Positions 8,001 through 10,718 of a DNA stretch of 10,718 nt are shown one piece after another. Source of the stretch: UBA5862 sp002408105 (GTDB taxonomy: Bacteria; Pseudomonadota; Gammaproteobacteria; Pseudomonadales; UBA5862); assembly GCA_034189125.1 (NCBI GenBank), contig JAXHVB010000076.1, positions 1-10,718 of the forward strand, read 5' to 3'. The position numbers and the translations under genes were made by a program. Each line of letters opens with the position of its first letter. The stretch's first letter is position 1. Under the pieces are notes generated by a model that saw only the letters and a list, made by a program, of their open reading frames with translations, had not been told where the DNA came from and searched no databases.

Positions 8001-8228
8001 GTGCGAGACCTGTGCGTCGACACCGCGGACCGGGCATTGATCAGCGCCGCGATCGCGATGGCGCATGCCCTCGACATGAAAGTTGTGGCTGAAGGCATCG
8101 AGTCCGCGGAGCAGCTTGCGGCCTTGAATGACCTTGGATGCGACCTGGGTCAAGGATACTGGATCGGCAAACCGGCGCTCCCGGACGTCGCCAAGGCACA
8201 GCTTCAGGCCGCGTTCCCGTCGGCATAA
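5082..8228 (+). CDS. Membrane sensor with two PAS, GGDEF and EAL domains (cyclic-di-GMP turnover)
   Basis: Makes and/or breaks cyclic-di-GMP in response to a periplasmic and a cytoplasmic signal. In the 1048-residue frame: membrane segment about 33-58, periplasmic sensor about 60-318 (Cache-like; VVVLRSIHPIYEGQRLVG resembles the end of a dCache repeat), membrane segment about 320-341, a signalling helix, PAS about 362-478, PAS_3/PAC about 490-607, GGDEF about 616-780, and EAL about 795-1045. GGDEF is intact at 698-702 with the metal-site region YLDLDDFKKINDSLGHEAGD. The inhibitory RxxD site is AVGD (689-692), its Arg lost. EAL residues look complete: EALLRW (826-831), Asn885, LEITE, DDFGTG (947-952), KID (968-970), AEGIE, and QGYWIGKP (1024-1031). 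It is thus likely an active phosphodiesterase and possibly a cyclase free of product inhibition. The start is uncertain: TTG 5082 lies 17 nt past the only SD-like GGAG (5061-5064); GTG 5133 also keeps every domain. The gene appears monocistronic. Confidence 0.93.
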   Translation: MIEPSGLAPEPRESSTAVTAPKASSRNPAELLRIGLLLPVSALLAVALVGILGFLLWLKRDYVYADLATHTENQAHALHATLARQQQLHTLVHEVMASDWRLAYQLRTAQSDALRLRYGPIYDRLRARAGVTRLGFYAADGAPVQVIDSPLHDAAQAAKPLALSARPQPGETIKQTALDQHGVVVLRSIHPIYEGQRLVGLVELATEVSELLARQTIHEHADLVVTANTPLPPNPLATGTDRAPSVRTLYASLDIDSEPLQTFLAGSEHAREHDTIQLIKSGSTTWHAQSFPILDPRGEPVAKAHVLVDLSGPNRAFNQISAVFAGGALTLCIAVYFIFVRRILKTEHQLMTNQSALQASEQRLRQITRAGKTGLWQSDLSGSKVLVDGYLREVLELKDEQVHSTQDGWYQIASSLRLDEHSPVLESAQRNNWRQFQIEHVVQTPSGQRRWLLIHGRFVTDTGSRKLGGTATDITELKLVEERLRANEERLNLAISVANEGVWDWHMDTDQVFFDERYYTMAGYEPGEFPGCFDAFIERVHPDDLHGVQRAIDNYLSGDADEYRVEFRLRCKDASFMWIEAKGKLFHDEGTDGPTLRFVGTHADINARREAQDQLRYQAHHDMLTQLPNRRMSLDRLAEALAVAERARRQVAVMYLDLDDFKKINDSLGHEAGDLLLQEAARRLRSCLAVGDTVGRLGGDEFVIVLSDLNHAQDAASVAQRLLREFHAPVQIANRELLVTTSIGIAMYPDDGVTASDLLRKADAALYRSKAEGRDTYSYFTEMLNETATRRVLVEEQLHAALARGEMHLVYQPQIHIATGAVTGFEALLRWSNPVLGAISPAEFIPIAEQTGLIVDIGDFVFEHALGWIGERNRDRPHPVCIAVNVSPRQIRDPDFIAKLNHWLAIHAVAPQQVELEITEGVLLAGLGSIDETITRLAAMGFSIAMDDFGTGYASLSYLRHYAFDVIKIDRSFVRDLCVDTADRALISAAIAMAHALDMKVVAEGIESAEQLAALNDLGCDLGQGYWIGKPALPDVAKAQLQAAFPSA

Positions 8229-8540
8229 GTGGAAACACGGCAGTCAATTGGCCAGCGCAACCCTTGCGAAACAGTGGCCGAGCACATCGTGCCCCTATAC
8301 AATGCGCGCGCTCCGAGGCCCCGTCGGTCCTTGGCAAACATCTTGCTAGATCTGGATGAATCTAGGCGTGGAAGCGACAGCCGGACTTCATCCCCACTGC
8401 GGTCTGCTGAGATTAGCTGCTGTGACCTTGCACCTTCACCCGCCCATCAACGAAAGACCACACCCCCCATCCACCGGCGCAATGGAATCTAGAGCTGTGC
8501 CCGTCGCCCCCTACCCTGGCCTTTCGGCCCCGAGTGCCCC
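8229..8540 (+). other. 312-bp intergenic region upstream of nasT
   Basis: No convincing gene is present; the short open frames here have no family resemblance. It holds a TATACAAT (8296-8303) that could be a -10 for nasT, without a matching -35; an inverted repeat CTAGAT/ATCTAG (8346-8351 and 8360-8365, loop 8 nt), with AATCTAG again at 8486-8492; a C-rich unstructured stretch (8430-8475); and a small GGCC-TTTC-GGCC hairpin (8518-8529) where a ribosome binding site would be expected. I found no hexaloop ANTAR-type hairpin here. Confidence 0.5.
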
Positions 8541-9113
8541 ATGCGCGTGATGGTGGTGGACCAGTCTGAAGCAAGGCGCAAGGAAGTCGCGGCAGCGCTG
8601 ACGGACTGCGGCTACGATGTGGTGGCACGCCTGGCGAGTTACGAAACCCTCAAAGCCCAGGTCGCGCACTTCCAGCCTGATGTCATCTTGATCGACATGG
8701 ACTCGCCAGACCGCGACAGTCTGGAGGCGTTGCGGGAAGTCCACCGAGACCACCCCAAACCGATTGTGATGTTCTCCGATGCCGATGACAGCAGCCTCAT
8801 CCAGGACGCCGTCAACGCAGGGGTGACCGCCTACGTGGTCGACGGCTTGCAAGCCCACCGCCTCAAGCCGATCATCGAAGTTGCAATCGCCCGGTTCCGG
8901 AACTTTCAATCCCTGCGCGACGAACTTGCAGAAACCAAGTCGAAATTGGCGGAACGCCGAGAAATCGAGAAAGCGAAGGGCCTGTTGATGCAACGCAAAG
9001 GGCTCACTGAAGAACAGGCCCACCAGGCACTGCGGAAACTGGCCATGAACCAGAACGCCAAACTTGGCGATGTGGCCCGGCAACTCCTTACCATTGCCAC
9101 TCTGCTTGACTGA
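8541..9113 (+). CDS. nasT: NasT/AmiR-type response regulator with C-terminal ANTAR RNA-binding domain
   Basis: NasT is a transcription antiterminator: its ANTAR domain binds paired hexaloop hairpins in leader RNAs and prevents termination, while NasS sequesters it when nitrate/nitrite is absent. The 190-residue product has a receiver domain (1-115) beginning MRVMVVDQSEARR, with Asp52 in LIDMDSP at the phosphoacceptor position. The receiver is atypical: one acidic residue (Asp7) where two are usual, Ser79 in FSDADD, and Asp101 (AYVVDGL) in place of the conserved Lys, as is common in NasT proteins that respond to a partner rather than to a kinase. A probable coiled coil (about 118-140) leads into the ANTAR helices, with REIEKAKGLLMQRKGLTEEQ (140-159), then a helix ending near DVARQLL. 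A stop at 8490-8492 leaves ATG 8541 as the only usual start; no good SD is visible. Its likely target lies immediately downstream (9302-9423). Confidence 0.93.
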   Translation: MRVMVVDQSEARRKEVAAALTDCGYDVVARLASYETLKAQVAHFQPDVILIDMDSPDRDSLEALREVHRDHPKPIVMFSDADDSSLIQDAVNAGVTAYVVDGLQAHRLKPIIEVAIARFRNFQSLRDELAETKSKLAERREIEKAKGLLMQRKGLTEEQAHQALRKLAMNQNAKLGDVARQLLTIATLLD

Positions 9114-9119
9114 CCATTC

Positions 9120-9133
9120 GCACCAAAACGTGC
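9120..9133 (+). promoter_or_regulatory. Possible NtrC-like enhancer site
   Basis: GCAC-CAAAAC-GTGC resembles the NtrC consensus (GCAC-N7-GTGC with an A-rich centre) but is one base short. Its distance of about 145 bp upstream of the sigma-54 promoter is typical of an enhancer. Weak evidence by itself. Confidence 0.25.
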
Positions 9134-9161
9134 CCTGCCACCCCACTGCCGCATCATAAAC

Positions 9162-9186
9162 GTGCATTTTGGGGGGCAAAGTGCGC
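9162..9186. repeat. Hairpin/dyad with a five-G loop
   Basis: GTGCATTTTG (9162-9171) pairs with CAAAGTGCGC (9177-9186) over 10 bp, including two G-U pairs, around a GGGGG loop. Its arms repeat the CAAA/GTGC elements of the dyad at 9120-9133, so it may be a protein-binding dyad. It has no T-run after it, although it lies 49 bp after the nasT stop and could also end that transcript with a factor. Confidence 0.35.
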
Positions 9187-9233
9187 TGATCGGACCAGCA
9201 CCCACCACCTAGCCTGGGAAATTACTGAATATA

Positions 9234-9246
9234 ATTCAATCGCTTA
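9234..9246 (+). promoter_or_regulatory. IHF-like site
   Basis: ATTCAATCGCTTA matches the IHF consensus WATCAANNNNTTR except at one position. It lies in an AT-rich stretch about 30 bp upstream of the sigma-54 -24 element, where IHF bends DNA to bring an enhancer-bound activator to the promoter. Confidence 0.35.
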
Positions 9247-9275
9247 ACGAGTTTCTTCAGCGAATCCCTTCACTT

Positions 9276-9291
9276 TGGCATTGAGTTTGCT
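9276..9291 (+). promoter_or_regulatory. Sigma-54 (RpoN) promoter for nasS
   Basis: TGGCATTGAGTTTGCT fits TGGCAYR-N4-TTGCW, with the invariant GG (9277-9278) and GC (9289-9290) at the correct spacing; a preceding T also fits. The predicted start is near 9302, immediately before the twin hairpins, so the leader RNA would begin with the NasT target. This points to control by nitrogen limitation through NtrC or a similar activator. Confidence 0.75.
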
Positions 9292-9308
9292 TTCTATGAA
9301 ATGAACAC

Positions 9309-9361
9309 GCGCAACCCGAGCAGCCAAAGGCGGCAGCTCTCGCGCTGACCACCGCAGGTCA
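9309..9361 (+). promoter_or_regulatory. ANTAR (NasT) target: twin hexaloop hairpins P1 and P2
   Basis: P1: GAGC (9318-9321) pairs with GCTC (9336-9339), then an A-A mismatch, then GCC (9323-9325) with GGC (9332-9334), closing a six-base loop AAAGGC. An outer GCGC/GCGC (9309-9312, 9342-9345) can extend it. P2: TGACC (9346-9350) pairs with GGTCA (9357-9361) around the six-base loop ACCGCA. Both loops have A at position 1 and G at position 4, the published signature of ANTAR-binding RNA. The site lies in the predicted leader, just upstream of a terminator and downstream of nasT. Confidence 0.82.
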
Positions 9362-9372
9362 ACCACTCCGAC

Positions 9373-9423
9373 AAAGGCGTCGAAGCAAGTTCCCAGAACG
9401 GGTACTTGCCTCGGCGCCTTTTT
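9373..9423 (+). terminator. Intrinsic terminator (attenuator) in the nasS leader
   Basis: A long stem of 20 pairs: AAAGGCGTCGA (9373-9383) with TCGGCGCCTTT (9411-9421, one G-U), GCAAGT (9385-9390) with ACTTGC (9404-9409), and CCC (9392-9394) with GGG (9400-9402), broken by an A-C and a T-T mismatch, loop AGAAC. It ends in a run of five T (9419-9423). It lies 60 bp before the nasS start and 11 nt after P2, so it is the point at which NasT would act. Confidence 0.85.
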
Positions 9424-9482
9424 CGTTTCCGGTCGATGGTGACCACCGAATCAACCACCCGAACACAAGAGGCATCGCTGTT

Positions 9483-10718
9483 GTGGCAGTAGAGAAACTC
9501 ACATCCAACCCTCGGGGGCCAGACGATGAGGCTGGGCAACAGCGGCCGGAAAAACCCGCACTCAAGCTGGGATTCATGCCATTGACGGATTGCGCGCCCT
9601 TGGTCGTTGCCAAAGAAATTGGCATCTTCCACGACCATGGGCTGGACGTGACCCTGTCGAAAGAAGCTTCTTGGGCAACCATTCGCGACAAGGTCATCTT
9701 CGGTCAACTGGATGGCGCTCACATGCTTGCTGGCATGCCCATTTCGGCGAGCCTCGGGCTCGGGGGCGTGCAGAAAGCAATGATCAGTGCACTGTCTCTT
9801 GGATTGAACGGAAACGCCGTCAGTGTCTCCTGCGCGCTGTTCGACGCGCTGGTCGAAGAAAACTGCGGCAAGCCCCTGAGCCCGACAGAAACAGGCCCGC
9901 TGCTGCGCCGGGTGATCACCACCCGGCGCACTCAGGGCAAGCGCCAGCTGGTGTTCGCACATGTCTTTCCTGTCTCGAACCACAACTACCAACTGCGGTA
10001 CTGGATGGCGGCGGCGGGGATCGACCCGGATCAGGACGTCAAGCTCGTGGTCATTCCACCGCCTCGGATCGGGGAGGCACTGCGCGACGGGCTGATAGAC
10101 GGCTTCTGTGTGGGCGAGCCATGGAACGTCCTCGCTGCACATCAAGGTCTGAGCCAGGTGTTGCTTTCGGGGCACGCGATCTGGAACAACGCACCGGAAA
10201 AAGTGCTCGGCGTCACCGCCGAATGGCATCGGCGCCACCCCTTCACCCATCGCGCCCTGATTCAGTCGCTCATCTGTGCGTGCAAATGGCTGGACGATCC
10301 TGAGAACCGCCCCGTCGCGGCGGAGATGCTCTCGACCCCGGAATACCTGGATGCCGATCCGGCCTTGATCGCAGCCCCTTGGGTTGGCCAGTACCCGCAC
10401 GAATCCGGCAGCACGGGTGGCCACCAAGCAAGTGACTTCAATGTGTTCAATCGCCTCAGCGCGAATTTTCCCTGGGTCAGCCATGCCGAATGGGTTGTCG
10501 CTCAGATGTACCGCTGGGGGCAGCTCGAACGGGCGTTGAACGTCCGCGAACTCGCTCAGTCGGTCTACCGGCCCGATGTCTACCGTGCGGCGGCCTTCGG
10601 TATGGACCAGCCGTTCCCCACCATCGACGAAAAGCCGGAAGGCATCCACACCGAAGGTTGGCAATTGTCCCTGGCCACCAAGGTGATTGAGATGGGACCG
10701 GATCTGTTCATTGACGGC
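9483..10718 (+). CDS. nasS: NasS-like nitrate/nitrite sensor, NrtA/CmpA family, 3' end cut by window edge
   Basis: The protein belongs to the NrtA/CmpA family of nitrate/bicarbonate-binding proteins. 412 codons are open to the last base with no stop, close to the roughly 400 or more of the family, so only the C-terminus is missing. Recognisable pieces are LKLGFMPLTDCAPLVVAKE (27-45), SKEASWATIRDKVIFGQLDG (59-78), HMLAGMP (80-86), FPVSNHNYQLRYWMAAAGI (162-180), GFCVGEPWN (207-215) and NFPWVSHAEW (328-337). The N-terminus is hydrophilic with no signal peptide, Tat motif or lipobox, so it should be cytosolic. That fits NasS, which holds NasT until nitrate or nitrite binds, better than the exported transporter subunit NrtA. 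GTG 9483 is the first start after an in-frame TGA at 9297 and has AAGAGG 10 nt upstream. It is preceded by a sigma-54 promoter and a NasT-type attenuator. A cytosolic nitrate-transport subunit is the alternative reading. Confidence 0.85.
   Translation, partial: MAVEKLTSNPRGPDDEAGQQRPEKPALKLGFMPLTDCAPLVVAKEIGIFHDHGLDVTLSKEASWATIRDKVIFGQLDGAHMLAGMPISASLGLGGVQKAMISALSLGLNGNAVSVSCALFDALVEENCGKPLSPTETGPLLRRVITTRRTQGKRQLVFAHVFPVSNHNYQLRYWMAAAGIDPDQDVKLVVIPPPRIGEALRDGLIDGFCVGEPWNVLAAHQGLSQVLLSGHAIWNNAPEKVLGVTAEWHRRHPFTHRALIQSLICACKWLDDPENRPVAAEMLSTPEYLDADPALIAAPWVGQYPHESGSTGGHQASDFNVFNRLSANFPWVSHAEWVVAQMYRWGQLERALNVRELAQSVYRPDVYRAAAFGMDQPFPTIDEKPEGIHTEGWQLSLATKVIEMGPDLFIDG

Larger units (their letters stand above)
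9114..9482 (+). other. 369-bp nasT-nasS control region
   Basis: This gene-free stretch is densely regulatory. In order: a GCAC-N6-GTGC dyad (9120-9133), a G-loop hairpin (9162-9186), an IHF-like site (9234-9246), a sigma-54 promoter (9276-9291), twin ANTAR hairpins (9309-9361), an intrinsic terminator (9373-9423), and a ribosome binding site (AAGAGG, 9467-9472). The elements are listed separately. Confidence 0.8.

Noticed and set aside
8229..8492. A short 87-codon open frame after the GGDEF-EAL gene
   Set aside because: It starts at a GTG overlapping the preceding stop region, has no ribosome binding site or family resemblance, and covers the likely nasT promoter and repeats.
9300..9482. Upstream in-frame open stretch that could extend NasS
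   Set aside because: It contains no ATG, GTG or TTG in frame before GTG 9483 and coincides with the twin hairpins and terminator.
9294..10664. A 456-codon open frame on the minus strand
   Set aside because: It lies antisense to nasS, whose frame has clear NrtA/NasS family motifs throughout; the minus-strand translation is rich in Arg/His/Cys with no family resemblance and would also run through the leader hairpins.
1..10718. Search for CRISPR arrays, tRNA/rRNA genes, IS ends or prophage genes
   Set aside because: No regularly spaced repeats, transposase or integrase coding, or tRNA-like folds were seen by eye; all large frames are assigned to chromosomal housekeeping, metabolic or regulatory genes.

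Overview
The window looks like chromosomal DNA from a moderately GC-rich gammaproteobacterium. The evidence is a dapA-bamC pair (BamC is essentially a gamma/betaproteobacterial lipoprotein) divergent from a bcp/PrxQ peroxiredoxin gene, together with sigma-54 type nitrogen control and a NasT/NasS-type nitrate sensing module. I cannot place it to genus. No rRNA, tRNA, IS element, prophage or CRISPR array is visible.

Layout. (1) 1-1630, minus strand: dapA (lysine/peptidoglycan precursor synthesis) followed 3 bp later by bamC (outer-membrane protein assembly lipoprotein), which is cut by the left window edge. (2) 1845-2312, plus: a Bcp/PrxQ peroxiredoxin, divergent from dapA. (3) 2445-4866, plus: two adjacent acyl-CoA dehydrogenase genes whose active-site motifs are split between them, as in alpha2beta2 heterotetrameric ACADs; a hairpin follows. 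(4) 5082-8228, plus: a large membrane-anchored sensor with periplasmic domain, two PAS domains, GGDEF and EAL, for cyclic-di-GMP turnover. (5) 8541-10718, plus: nasT (receiver plus ANTAR antiterminator), a 369-bp control region, and an NrtA/CmpA-family protein without a signal peptide, best read as the NasS nitrate sensor. The last gene runs off the right edge.

The most informative piece is the nasT-nasS intergenic region. Reading left to right it holds a weak NtrC-like dyad, an IHF-like site, a near-consensus sigma-54 promoter (9276-9291), two adjacent hairpins with six-base loops that each carry A at position 1 and G at position 4 (the known ANTAR RNA target), a 20-bp intrinsic terminator with a U-run, and then the GTG start of nasS. 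The expected logic is that nitrogen limitation (NtrC/sigma-54) starts transcription. Most transcripts stop at the terminator unless NasT, freed from NasS by nitrate or nitrite, binds the twin hairpins and allows read-through into nasS and whatever lies beyond the window. This parts-and-order reading rests on the sequence; the regulatory behaviour is inferred from the NasT/NasR/ANTAR literature.

Limits: starts of the GGDEF-EAL gene and several vegetative promoters are uncertain, and functional statements for the acyl-CoA dehydrogenases do not extend to the substrate.
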